A DNA stretch of 56,389 bases from Gemmataceae bacterium (GTDB taxonomy: Bacteria; Planctomycetota; Planctomycetia; Gemmatales; Gemmataceae), in contig JAKEHV010000346.1 in assembly GCA_022614915.1 (NCBI GenBank), positions 1 to 56,389 of the forward strand, read 5' to 3'. A program made the position numbers and the translations under genes. Within the stretch, counting starts at the first letter, position 1. Every line of letters begins with the position of its first letter. Below, in pieces: positions 15,288 to 23,239 of this stretch. The notes under the pieces are model-generated. The model did not search any database. It was not told the DNA's origin and saw nothing but the letters and a program-made list of their open reading frames with translations.

Positions 15288-17225
15288 TCAACTCGAGTTG
15301 GAACGACCCGACCAGATTAGCGCGAGCAACAAGCAGAGCGGAAGGACGCCGGCGGCAGCCAAGAGCGGGTAGGCTTGCACGAGTGCCCACAGTGCGGCCG
15401 GTGTGAACCCGCCCGCCGCGCCGCGCGCGGAGGCGGCGGCCACGAAGCCGAACAGTCCGCCGGCGCTAATCGCCGCCAGCGCCGCCATCAGCACAGGCCG
15501 CAGCGACATCGGCGTCAGTCCCAATTCGTCGGCGGGACTTTGACAAAGCTCGAGAAGACTGCGAATGGTTGCCTGATCGGCGGCGGCAAGTGTCTGCGCG
15601 CTCAACCAGGGTTGGACGAGGCCGGCGAGTTTTTCGAAGGTCGCGCGCTGTGCCGCATCGGCCCGGTCGCGGGCGCGGCTGAGTTCCTTTAATAGTAGTG
15701 CGTGCAGTTGGTCATACTCTTCACCCTGCCAATTCGGAGTTCGGCGACTGGCGACTGCCCGAACGACGCCGATCCATTGCCGCCAACACTGCTTGAGGGC
15801 CGATTTCGCGACGCCCCCGCCATCATGCGTTGCCGGGGCCGGCGCGAGCGCCGGCGCTGGTTCATCTTTCTTGTTCTGGGACGCGGCCGGCGGCGCTGGT
15901 TGCGTCCAGCGAATGGGTCGCACCGGCGCGAGATTCGTCGTCCTAGCCATGTCCGGCAGCGGGGTCGCCGAGGAGGCAGGTTCCAGCGAAGGCGGCAGGG
16001 GCTTGATCAGTTTTTTTGTTTGCTTATCCGGCTTGGGGTTGACGTCGACGTGTTCGCGCGCCGGATTAGTGTTTTCCGGCGTCGCGGCGACGACCTGGCC
16101 GAAGAGAAACGTCAATTCCGACACCAGTTCGGCGGGCGTTTGGAAGCGCTTGTCGGGATCGCGCGCCATCAACCGGCGCAGCACGCTGCCCAAAGCCGGC
16201 GGCGTCTCCGGGCGGTGCTGCTCGATTGGCGTCGGCGTTCGCTCCAGGTGCTGGACTATGGTTTCGAGCGGCGAATCGCCGCGGAAGGGATATTGTCCCG
16301 TAAGCGCGAAGTAAAACGTGCAGCCCAGGCTATAGAGGTCGGAGCGGATGTCGGCTTCGTGGCTGTCGCGCGCCTGCTCCGGCGAAACAAATTCCGGCGT
16401 GCCCAGAAAACCGCGCTTCTGGGAGGGCATCATGCTCGCCGCCGAGGCCGAGCCTTGGAGCCGCGCCAGGCCGAAATCAACGATCTTCACCAACAACGGC
16501 GGCACCGGCAAACCTTCACCGCCGACTCCTCTGCCCCAAGGGGAAAGGGGGGTGGAAGCCTGCAGACAAGCGACGGCGCTTGTCGGAATGAGCAAATTGG
16601 CAGGCTTGATGTCGCGATGTACAAGACCTTGCTCGTGGGCGTATTGCAAGGCTTTGCCGGCTTGGTGCAAAAGCTCGCAGCCCAAGCGCAAAGGCAATGG
16701 TCCGTGCTTGCGGACTAGTTGATGCAGATTCAGTCCGTCCACAAACTCCATGGACAAGAAAAGCAGCCCATCGGCCTCGGCGGCATCGTAGGCGAGAACG
16801 ATATTGGGATGCGTGAGGCGCGTGACGGCGACGATCTCCCGGCGAAACCATTGCCGCGCCCGCGCGTCTTCGGCGACTTCGGGGGCGATCACCTTAAGGG
16901 CGACGGTACGCTCCATAAGAGAATGCCGGGCCTTGTAGACGGCGCCGAACCCGCCGCGGCCGATCTCTTCAAGCAAACGATACGGCCCGATCACGAGCCG
17001 CGAGTTGCCGATGAGGAGTTGTTTGACTTGATACAGGGTAAGCAGTCCGGCCTGGTGCAGGGAACCGGCAAATGCCGGCGCGGGCGAGTGAGGCGAGACG
17101 CCTTCAAGCGCAGACGTCAACTGCTCCTCGGACAGCAGTTTGCTGTTGCGAAGACGTTGGAGAAACTCATCGACGCAAAGGTCGACGACTTCCGGTTTCC
17201 AAGTGCGCTCGACGCTTTCCAACAC
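15288..17225 (-). CDS. Ser/Thr protein kinase with C-terminal membrane segments
   Basis: A 645-residue Hanks-type kinase. The start is GTG 17225, downstream of AGAGAAG; no ATG lies near. Residues 1-75 form an N-terminal helical module common in planctomycete kinases, the Gly loop is GRGGFG (89-94), Lys111 the ATP lysine, HRDIKPANLL at 203-212, DFG at 250-252 and GTPEFVSPEQ follows. Between HRD and DFG, residues 225-238 (STPLSPWGRGVGG) come from a family D repeat. After a Pro-rich linker there are two hydrophobic C-terminal segments, so the kinase is membrane-anchored. It is the last gene behind the Tad pilus cluster on the same strand, which hints at, but does not prove, a link with pilus control. 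Confidence 0.92.
   Translation of the reverse strand: MLESVERTWKPEVVDLCVDEFLQRLRNSKLLSEEQLTSALEGVSPHSPAPAFAGSLHQAGLLTLYQVKQLLIGNSRLVIGPYRLLEEIGRGGFGAVYKARHSLMERTVALKVIAPEVAEDARARQWFRREIVAVTRLTHPNIVLAYDAAEADGLLFLSMEFVDGLNLHQLVRKHGPLPLRLGCELLHQAGKALQYAHEQGLVHRDIKPANLLIPTSAVACLQASTPLSPWGRGVGGEGLPVPPLLVKIVDFGLARLQGSASAASMMPSQKRGFLGTPEFVSPEQARDSHEADIRSDLYSLGCTFYFALTGQYPFRGDSPLETIVQHLERTPTPIEQHRPETPPALGSVLRRLMARDPDKRFQTPAELVSELTFLFGQVVAATPENTNPAREHVDVNPKPDKQTKKLIKPLPPSLEPASSATPLPDMARTTNLAPVRPIRWTQPAPPAASQNKKDEPAPALAPAPATHDGGGVAKSALKQCWRQWIGVVRAVASRRTPNWQGEEYDQLHALLLKELSRARDRADAAQRATFEKLAGLVQPWLSAQTLAAADQATIRSLLELCQSPADELGLTPMSLRPVLMAALAAISAGGLFGFVAAASARGAAGGFTPAALWALVQAYPLLAAAGVLPLCLLLALIWSGRSNSS
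16516..16556. repeat. dispersed repeat family D inside the kinase gene
   Basis: The core CCCCAAGGGG palindrome (16534-16543) lies in a C/T- and G/A-rich element related to those at 43317-43365, 44021-44058 and 49623-49652. It is read in frame as PLSPWGRGVGGEG. Confidence 0.7.
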
Positions 17226-17230
17226 TTTTC

Positions 17231-17263
17231 TTCTCTGTGCGTTCCTCCGCGCCTCTGCGGTTA
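17231..17263. repeat. dispersed repeat family B, single arm
   Basis: TTCTCTGTGCGTTCCTCCGC then GCCTCTGCGGTTA: one arm of the family seen at 7308-7412. It fills the gap between the TadG-like gene and the kinase start and contributes to the kinase leader. Confidence 0.7.
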
Positions 17264-17274
17264 CCCTGAATCGT

Positions 17275-18540
17275 TCATTCCACGAGCCGGATTTCTGGAA
17301 TCTGCGGCCCGTTGCCCAAGAGATCGATGCTGATGTTGCCCACGCCGCTGATGTTGATGGTGTTGGCGATTACGCCGCCGGCCAACAGGTCCAGACCCAG
17401 GGCAGCCAAGCCGCGCAGCTGAACGTCGGCGGCGGCCGCGTAGATCAAGCCGGTATTTGTGACGCTGGCTGTCCCTGTCAGGCTGAGCGGCAGCGCCACG
17501 TTACGATCCTGATAGATGCCAATGCCGCGATAGTAGCCGGTCAAAGGCGCGGCCAGGATGACTTTGCCCAAGCTGTTCAGGGTGATCGGCCCGGCGGGAA
17601 AAGCGCCTTGCGTGTTGTAGATCATCGTGCTGACGCCGGTGAGCGTGGCCAAGTTCGTGACTTCGAGGCCGCCGCCTTCCAGGATGTACACTCCGGGCAT
17701 CATGATCACGATGCTGATGCCTTCAATCTTTATGCCGCCGCGATAAATGCCGGGCTGCAACATGCGCGGCAAAAGCGAATTGATGGTGAGCTTATTGTTG
17801 CTGCGCACCGTCAAGCTGGCCGGATCGGGCGGCGGCAGATAGCGCAAGGGATCGGCGATGGGCGCGGAGCCGGAGTTGATCTTGGTCAAAACTGCGCCGC
17901 TGCCGGAGTTGATCCAGCCGCCGCTTACGTCGATCGATGCCGCAGACAATACACCGTTGCTCTTGTTGTCAAATGCGGCGGGGTCGTCCGAGTTCACATA
18001 GATGCCGGAGCCGAGCAACGTCAAGGCGAGCTGTGCATCGTTGACAAACGAAGACGCGCCGTTTGGCCGCAGCGCAACCAGGCCCAACGGCGCGGGCCGG
18101 CCCAGTGCCACGGAGCGCGCTTTGACGACGAGATCCTCGCCCGATACGGCGGCGCCGAATGTGGCAGACAAATGCGATTCGATTGTGATCTCGGCGTAAG
18201 CCTTCTTGCCCGCGAAGGCGCCGGTCTTAGGAGGAATCTCGACAGTGACCTTGGACTTCTTGCCGTCGTTGGCGTAACCGTTGCTGGCCGCGCTCGCCAA
18301 GGCTGCGCTCTTGGCAAGTCCTTTCGAATCGGAACCTTGGGCCGTGGGGTACAGCTGATAGAGTTCGCGCGCGGCAGCCAAAGCTGCCGCATCGGCGCTC
18401 GCCTGAGCGCGGCGGCGCTCCTCCATGAGCCGGCCCCCGTCGGTCGTCAGAGCCACGATGGCGATGATGGCCCCAAGACAAAGGAACAACCAGAAGATCG
18501 CTCCCCCGTCACGACGCTGATTTTTTTTCCTGGTGCTCAT
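17275..18540 (-). CDS. TadG-like pilus assembly protein
   Basis: A 421-residue protein starting at ATG 18540. The N-terminus is basic (MSTRKKNQRRDGG) followed by one membrane segment and ALTTDGGRLMEERRRAQASADAAALAAA, the TadE/TadG signature in which a prepilin-like N-terminus is followed by an Ala-rich helix. The large extracellular remainder is a Gly/Ala/Ser/Leu-rich beta-type region. TadG proteins are thought to help tether the Flp pilus at the envelope. It follows the two TadE-like genes closely, in one operon. Confidence 0.85.
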   Translation of the reverse strand: MSTRKKNQRRDGGAIFWLFLCLGAIIAIVALTTDGGRLMEERRRAQASADAAALAAARELYQLYPTAQGSDSKGLAKSAALASAASNGYANDGKKSKVTVEIPPKTGAFAGKKAYAEITIESHLSATFGAAVSGEDLVVKARSVALGRPAPLGLVALRPNGASSFVNDAQLALTLLGSGIYVNSDDPAAFDNKSNGVLSAASIDVSGGWINSGSGAVLTKINSGSAPIADPLRYLPPPDPASLTVRSNNKLTINSLLPRMLQPGIYRGGIKIEGISIVIMMPGVYILEGGGLEVTNLATLTGVSTMIYNTQGAFPAGPITLNSLGKVILAAPLTGYYRGIGIYQDRNVALPLSLTGTASVTNTGLIYAAAADVQLRGLAALGLDLLAGGVIANTINISGVGNISIDLLGNGPQIPEIRLVE

Positions 18541-18553
18541 GTTCGGTTGCGGG

Positions 18554-19168
18554 TCAGAATGCCATGGGAAACTCGCTCGTGCTTTCCAATTGGATCGGCC
18601 CGGCCACCAAGAACTCCGGGAGCCAGTCGTAGCGCACGGTGACGCGTACACGACACGTCACGTGTTCCTTGGAGGCGTTCAGCGTGCGCGGCCACTTGGA
18701 GGCGCTGTCCCAATCGACGGCCGTGCCCGTCGCGCCGTTGATCCAGTGCACCTCGACCGTCAGCTTGGCTGGGTCCATCGTTTTCGCAAGCGGCAAGATC
18801 ACTTGCTTGCGCAGCTCGTCTTTGGTGGGGCATTTCTTGCCGGTTTCTTTTTGCCAATCGCTGCCGCGCACCGCCAGCCAGCGCGTGGCTTCGCGCGCTT
18901 GATGGGCCACTTGCTGGTAATGGAAGATGCCAAGGCCGCCGACCACGATGGCCACCAGCAGAAAGAACAGCACGGGCAAAACCAAGGCGGCTTCCACGGT
19001 GACAGCGGCGCGGCGCACACGGCGCTTGCTGGCGCGTCGGGATTGCATGCGTGCGTGACGTCGGTCGCCCTCGCTAGCGCGTCGGGCTAGTGTGCGTGCG
19101 TGAAGTCGGTCGCCCTCGCTAGCGCGTCGGGCTAGTGTGCGTGCGCGTCGGGCTAGTGTTGCCAGCAT
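18554..19168 (-). CDS. TadE-like pilus assembly protein with repeat-made N-terminus
   Basis: A 204-residue protein. ATG 19168 overlaps the TAA of the preceding gene as TAATG, which argues for translational coupling and this start; a start at 19048 (MQSRRAS) would give 164 residues. The functional core is AAVTVEAALVLPVLFFLLVA, a TadE-type membrane segment with Glu, followed by an extracellular part. The N-terminal 40 residues are Arg-rich copies of LARRASEGDR with a 15-residue (45-base) period, produced by tandem family A repeats. The extra positive charge sits on the cytoplasmic side. Confidence 0.82.
   Translation of the reverse strand: MLATLARRARTLARRASEGDRLHARTLARRASEGDRRHARMQSRRASKRRVRRAAVTVEAALVLPVLFFLLVAIVVGGLGIFHYQQVAHQAREATRWLAVRGSDWQKETGKKCPTKDELRKQVILPLAKTMDPAKLTVEVHWINGATGTAVDWDSASKWPRTLNASKEHVTCRVRVTVRYDWLPEFLVAGPIQLESTSEFPMAF
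19030..19160. repeat. tandem family A repeats in the TadE-like gene
   Basis: Two full 45-base units plus partial copies, on the minus strand CACTAGCCCGACGCGCTAGC then GAGGGCGACCGA(C/A)..., read in frame as TLARRASEGDR(L/R)HAR. The unit length is a multiple of three, so expansion keeps the frame. Confidence 0.85.
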
Positions 19169-19737
19169 TAGGGCACCTTGGGCAAGCGGATGGTTCGCTC
19201 CAGCTTCAGCATTCGCGAAGAGTCCAGGATCGGCGTCAAAAGCTCGACTTCATATTTCACCGTGACTACCACCGACGATGCGTCGAACGTTACGCTGACC
19301 TGGTCTTTGGTCAACGGTGGCCGCAGCGAGGCCCCTTCCGCGAGGGCAGCTTGCTTGGCTGCTTCGGTGGGATCGTAACCGCCTTGCGACGGTTGGCCGC
19401 CGTTGCCCCCGAGCAAGGGCGCCAAGGGATCGAGCAAACCGGAGAGCAGATTATCCGGCGGATGATACTCCTTCGGCCCGCACGCGCCGCTGGCGTGCAA
19501 GGCGGCGGCATGCGCGCAGTTCTGCAGCGTTTCCGTGTTGTGGTAGACGCGGCAATAGTCCACGACAACCAGGAACAAGAAAACCAAGAAGGGCAACACG
19601 ACGGCCAACTCGGCCGTCCAGGTGCCTGGGCGCTCGTTAACACGAGCCCGAAGCGCGAGCAAGGTTCCGCACGAGTTCCGCTGCGAAGGCCGCCCGGAGT
19701 TCTTTCGAATTCCGCTACGGTTAACCACGGCATGCAT
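19168..19737 (-). CDS. TadE-like pilus assembly protein
   Basis: A 189-residue protein; ATG 19737 starts 17 bases after the tadC stop, while a farther ATG at 19830 would overlap tadC by 75 bases. The recognisable part is TAELAVVLPFLVFLFLVVVDYCRVY, a TadE membrane segment with the conserved Glu, then an extracellular domain with two Cys. The first 35 residues before it are encoded by family F and family A repeats (SGIRKNSG, then LLALRARVNE), so the native N-terminus has been rebuilt. It ends in TAATG with the next TadE-like gene. Confidence 0.8.
   Translation of the reverse strand: MHAVVNRSGIRKNSGRPSQRNSCGTLLALRARVNERPGTWTAELAVVLPFLVFLFLVVVDYCRVYHNTETLQNCAHAAALHASGACGPKEYHPPDNLLSGLLDPLAPLLGGNGGQPSQGGYDPTEAAKQAALAEGASLRPPLTKDQVSVTFDASSVVVTVKYEVELLTPILDSSRMLKLERTIRLPKVP
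19637..19720. repeat. family A and family F repeats in the TadE-like gene
   Basis: Family A lies at 19637-19664 (TTAACACGAGCCCGAAGCGC...) and family F at 19695-19719 (GTAGCGGAATTC, GAAA, GAACTCC on the minus strand). Both are within the coding sequence and in frame. Confidence 0.7.
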
Positions 19738-19754
19738 GGACTTCGTCTCCGTTG

Positions 19755-20684
19755 CTATCTCGAAAACAACCGCGCCAGGTGCACGGCGGCGGGACCGAGC
19801 GTCACCAAAAAGATCGTCGGGAAGATGCAAAGCAGCATCGGAAACAGGATCTTGACGCTCGCCTTTTGCGCCTGTTCTTCGGCGCCTTGTTGTCTCTCTA
19901 AGCGCCAGGTGTCGGCGTGCAGCCGGATCGACTTGGCGACGCTGGCGCCGTACTTTTCGGATTGCAAGAGTACAAAAGCCAGCTCGCGGAGATCGTCCAA
20001 GCGCGTGCGCTCGGCAAAGCGCTGAAAGGCCTCGCCCGGCGACGCGCCCATGTCCAATTCGCGCTGGACGATGTTCATTTCGACCGCCAGTTCCGGATGC
20101 ACGAGCGGCAATTCGTCGTTGACGCGCTGCAGTGCGGCCGGCAGACTCGCTCCGCCCTCAAGACAAAGGACGAGCATGTCCATCGCGTCCGGCAAGGCGC
20201 AGCGCAAACGCCGCAGCCTTTGCGCGCCTTGCCAATCGAGCCAGTAGTTCGGCCCGAAGAATCCCAACGCCGTCGCGACCATGCCGCCAATCATGGCTTG
20301 ATTGGGACTGAGCCAGCCGAGCGTCCAAGGAACGAGCACGCACGCCAAAGGCAGCACCAAGAGCAGCACGAGCTTGACGCCGAGGAAGATCGCCAAGGCA
20401 TGCGGGCCGTAATAGCCGGCCTGCGCCAGCCGCTGCCGCCAGAAGGAAACCTGGCTTTCCTTGGTCGGCATGATGAGATTGCCGGCTTTCGGCAATGCAG
20501 CAGTGATCTTGGCGGGCTTTTCCGGCTCGAGAGGCGCTTTGTCGTCGGAAAGCGCGCGCAGCCGCGCCACGGCCCGGCGTCGATCCGTGAACAGCCAAAC
20601 GAACACGAGCGCGCTGATCCCCAGGACGGCCCCGAAGACCAACAGAAAAACCAGCATGCTGACGAGAGCAGGGTTGTCGAACAT
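19755..20684 (-). CDS. tadC: Tad pilus inner-membrane protein TadC (T2SS F family)
   Basis: A 309-residue type II secretion F-domain protein. ATG 20684 follows the tadB stop by 5 bases; frame upstream of it is not coding. A membrane segment at residues 10-32, two more in the middle (LVLLLVLPLACVLVPW and the next), then the F domain with LPDAMDMLVLCLEGGASLPAALQRV and a C-terminal membrane segment (FPMLLCIFPTIFLVTLGP). TadB and TadC form the platform on which the TadA ATPase works. Confidence 0.92.
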   Translation of the reverse strand: MFDNPALVSMLVFLLVFGAVLGISALVFVWLFTDRRRAVARLRALSDDKAPLEPEKPAKITAALPKAGNLIMPTKESQVSFWRQRLAQAGYYGPHALAIFLGVKLVLLLVLPLACVLVPWTLGWLSPNQAMIGGMVATALGFFGPNYWLDWQGAQRLRRLRCALPDAMDMLVLCLEGGASLPAALQRVNDELPLVHPELAVEMNIVQRELDMGASPGEAFQRFAERTRLDDLRELAFVLLQSEKYGASVAKSIRLHADTWRLERQQGAEEQAQKASVKILFPMLLCIFPTIFLVTLGPAAVHLARLFSR

Positions 20685-20689
20685 ATTGC

Positions 20690-21661
20690 TCAATACTCGA
20701 AATTCACAATGCGCCGGATCCACAGGATGCCGATTGTCATGGAGACAAAGGAGGCCACCAGGAGCCGCGGGTGTTGGAACAGCGTTTCCGCATAGGGGCG
20801 ATTGAGAACCATCAGTACGCCGAACAAAACGAAAGGCAACACGACCAAAGTCCAGCCCTGCAGGCGTCCTTCGGCGGTGTGCGTCTTGACTTGGCTCTGG
20901 ATGCGGAGGCGCGCGCGTATCATGATCGCGAGCCGGTCCAAAACCTCGGCGAGATTGCCGCCGAGCTGCCGCTGGATGAGCATGGCCAGAACGAACAGGC
21001 GCATTTCCAGGATGCCGCTGCGCCGAGCCAATTCCTGGTAAGCAACTTCCGGTGAGAGACCGAGGTTCAGCTGATGTTGACTGCGTGCGAATTCTCCGGC
21101 GACCGGTTGATCGCAGGAATCGGCAACGGCTTGAAACGCTTGCTGCACGGATTGGCCGGCGCGCACCACACGCGACATCAAGTCGAAAACGGTGGGCAGT
21201 TGGCGCAAATACTTCTCGCGCCGGGCACGCGCGCGGACTTGCACCAACCACCATGGCACAATGCCGGCGCAGAAACCGCCCGCGATTCCCAAAAGCGGGC
21301 CGCGCCACCAGGTGAGTGCCGCGACGGCGACGGCAGCCAATCCGGCGGACAAAAGCGCTACCTGCGTCAATTGAAACGGGAGTTGCGCTTGTTCGAGTAG
21401 ATCGCGCCAACGAGTGGACAGCGGTTCGAGGCGCGACGTTGCATCCACGCGCAGGGCCTTATCGGTCGCGCGGTCGAGGTTCTTGAAAAGAGCGGAGCCG
21501 GCCGACGTTTCATGTTTCTCGTTGGCGAATTCTTCGCTGAGCCGCCGCCGCAATTGCTCCTCATCCGCCGTCCAATAGTCGCGCACGACCAGCGCGACAG
21601 CGCCCACGCACAGCGTGACGGTCAGGAAAATGAGAACGGTCAAGGTCACGGCAACCTCCAT
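20690..21661 (-). CDS. tadB: Tad pilus inner-membrane protein TadB (T2SS F family)
   Basis: A 323-residue F-domain protein starting at ATG 21661, five bases after the tadA stop. It has an N-terminal membrane segment (LTVLIFLTVTLCVGAVALVV), a central pair, the F domain LRQLPTVFDLMSRVVRAGQSVQQAFQ and RQLGGNLAEVLDRLAIMIR, and a C-terminal membrane pair. It partners TadC in the pilus platform. Confidence 0.92.
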   Translation of the reverse strand: MEVAVTLTVLIFLTVTLCVGAVALVVRDYWTADEEQLRRRLSEEFANEKHETSAGSALFKNLDRATDKALRVDATSRLEPLSTRWRDLLEQAQLPFQLTQVALLSAGLAAVAVAALTWWRGPLLGIAGGFCAGIVPWWLVQVRARARREKYLRQLPTVFDLMSRVVRAGQSVQQAFQAVADSCDQPVAGEFARSQHQLNLGLSPEVAYQELARRSGILEMRLFVLAMLIQRQLGGNLAEVLDRLAIMIRARLRIQSQVKTHTAEGRLQGWTLVVLPFVLFGVLMVLNRPYAETLFQHPRLLVASFVSMTIGILWIRRIVNFEY

Positions 21662-21666
21662 GTCTT

Positions 21667-23025
21667 CTATTGTTGGCCCAAAATACGACGCTCGAACAAT
21701 TCGGTCCCCAGCGGCGCGCCCATCGAATTCAGCCGGGCGAGACAGTTGGGCCGGAGGCCTGTGGCTTGGAAGTACCCTTGGCTGCGGCGTTCGCCGTCGA
21801 CTCCGGTTTGCTTGAAGAGGAACAAATCGTGCATGACCACGTTGTCTCCCTCCAGCCCGGTAACTTCGGAGATCTTGACGACTTTGCGCTGCCCGCCGAG
21901 CAAACGGCTGACTTGCACGACTACGTGAATGGCCGAAGCGATCTGCCGGCGAATGACCCAGATCGGCAAGTCGAAACCGGACATGCCGACCATGATCTCG
22001 AGCCGGCTGAGCGCGTCGCGCGTGTCGTTGGCGTGCACCGTGGTCAGACTGCCTTCGTGTCCCGTGTTCATCGCCTGCAACATGTCCAATGCCTCCGGAC
22101 CGCGGCATTCGCCGATGATGATGCGGTCGGGCCGCATGCGCAAGGCGTTGCGCACCAGGTCGCGTGTGTTGACTTCGCCCGCGCCCTCGATGTTGCTCGG
22201 GCGCGTTTCGAGCCTGCCGACGTGCGGTTGCTGCAAGCGCAGCTCGGCGGCGTCTTCAATGGTGACCACGCGTTCGTCGTCGGGGATGAATGCGGACAGC
22301 GCATTCAGCAGGGTGGTTTTGCCGCTGCCGGTGCCGCCGGACACGAGAATGTTCAAGCGCGAGCGCACGCACGCTGCCAGAAACTCCATCATCTCCACCG
22401 GCAACGAGTGATTGGCGACCAGGTCCGTGGCTAGAATCGGCTTGGCGCCGAAACGCCGGATGGAGACCAGCGCGCCGTCCAAGGCCAGCGGCGGAATGAT
22501 GGCGTTGATGCGGCTGCCGTCGGGCAAGCGGCTGTCCACCATGGGGCTGGTTTCGTCCACGCGTCGGCCGGTCTGGCCCACGACGCGCTGCACGATATGC
22601 AGCAAGTGTTTTTCGTCGTTAAAAGACACGTTGGCCCGTTCCATCCGGCCCGCGCGTTCGACGTACACAGTGTGGTGGCCGTTGATAAGGATGTCGGTGA
22701 TGGTCGGGTCTTTGAGCAATGGCTCGAGGGGCCCAAGTCCGAAGGTTTCATCGAGCACTTCGTTGACGAGCCGATCGCGCTCTTGCCGCGACAGCAGGCT
22801 GGCGCTGCGTTGACACAACTCGTCGGCGACGCGGCGGACTTCTTGCTGAAGCTGGGCCCGGTCCAGTGTGCCCATGGCGGCCAGGTCCATCGCCGTCACC
22901 AATTGCTGGTGCAGCTGCGCTTTGAGCTTGCGCAAATCATGGAGACGGCTGTCGGCGCTGGCTGCCTCGGAGACTTCCTTCCAGGCGGTGGCGGACGACT
23001 GCGGGGAGACGAAGGAACGGGACAT
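21667..23025 (-). CDS. tadA: Tad pilus secretion ATPase TadA/CpaF
   Basis: A 452-residue GspE/VirB11-type ATPase that powers Flp pilus assembly. Walker A is GGTGSGKTT (230-238), Walker B RIIIGECRGPEAL with Glu306, the Asp box VVTIEDAAEL lies between them, and SLTTVHANDTRDAL holds the His box. The N-terminal domain contains LLKDPTITDILINGHHTVYVER typical of CpaF. Length and motif order are standard. It is followed without delay by tadB and tadC in one operon. Confidence 0.95.
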   Translation of the reverse strand: MSRSFVSPQSSATAWKEVSEAASADSRLHDLRKLKAQLHQQLVTAMDLAAMGTLDRAQLQQEVRRVADELCQRSASLLSRQERDRLVNEVLDETFGLGPLEPLLKDPTITDILINGHHTVYVERAGRMERANVSFNDEKHLLHIVQRVVGQTGRRVDETSPMVDSRLPDGSRINAIIPPLALDGALVSIRRFGAKPILATDLVANHSLPVEMMEFLAACVRSRLNILVSGGTGSGKTTLLNALSAFIPDDERVVTIEDAAELRLQQPHVGRLETRPSNIEGAGEVNTRDLVRNALRMRPDRIIIGECRGPEALDMLQAMNTGHEGSLTTVHANDTRDALSRLEIMVGMSGFDLPIWVIRRQIASAIHVVVQVSRLLGGQRKVVKISEVTGLEGDNVVMHDLFLFKQTGVDGERRSQGYFQATGLRPNCLARLNSMGAPLGTELFERRILGQQ

Positions 23026-23239
23026 AAGACTCAGCTTTCCATTGCAGGTTGGTGAAGAGCCCCCGTGAAGTTACCGCTTCCTTAAGGGCGCGGCTCTGAA
23101 TTTTCGGTTTTTCATTCTCGATTGCCCGGTTGAGTTCCTCGCATCAGATCAACGGAGAAGGAGGAACCGAGAATGAAGAACGGACGGTTCGATTTCACCT
23201 CCCCACGCGGAGCGTGGGACAACTTTGACTTCCGCACCC

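Noticed and set aside
19030-19160. Repeated units resembling a CRISPR-type array
   Set aside because: The 45-base units are directly tandem with no unique spacers and are translated in frame; no cas gene is in the window.
19755-21410. Longer tadC frame starting near 21410
   Set aside because: The extension overlaps tadB completely and has shadow-like sequence; the start at 20684 follows the tadB stop by five bases.
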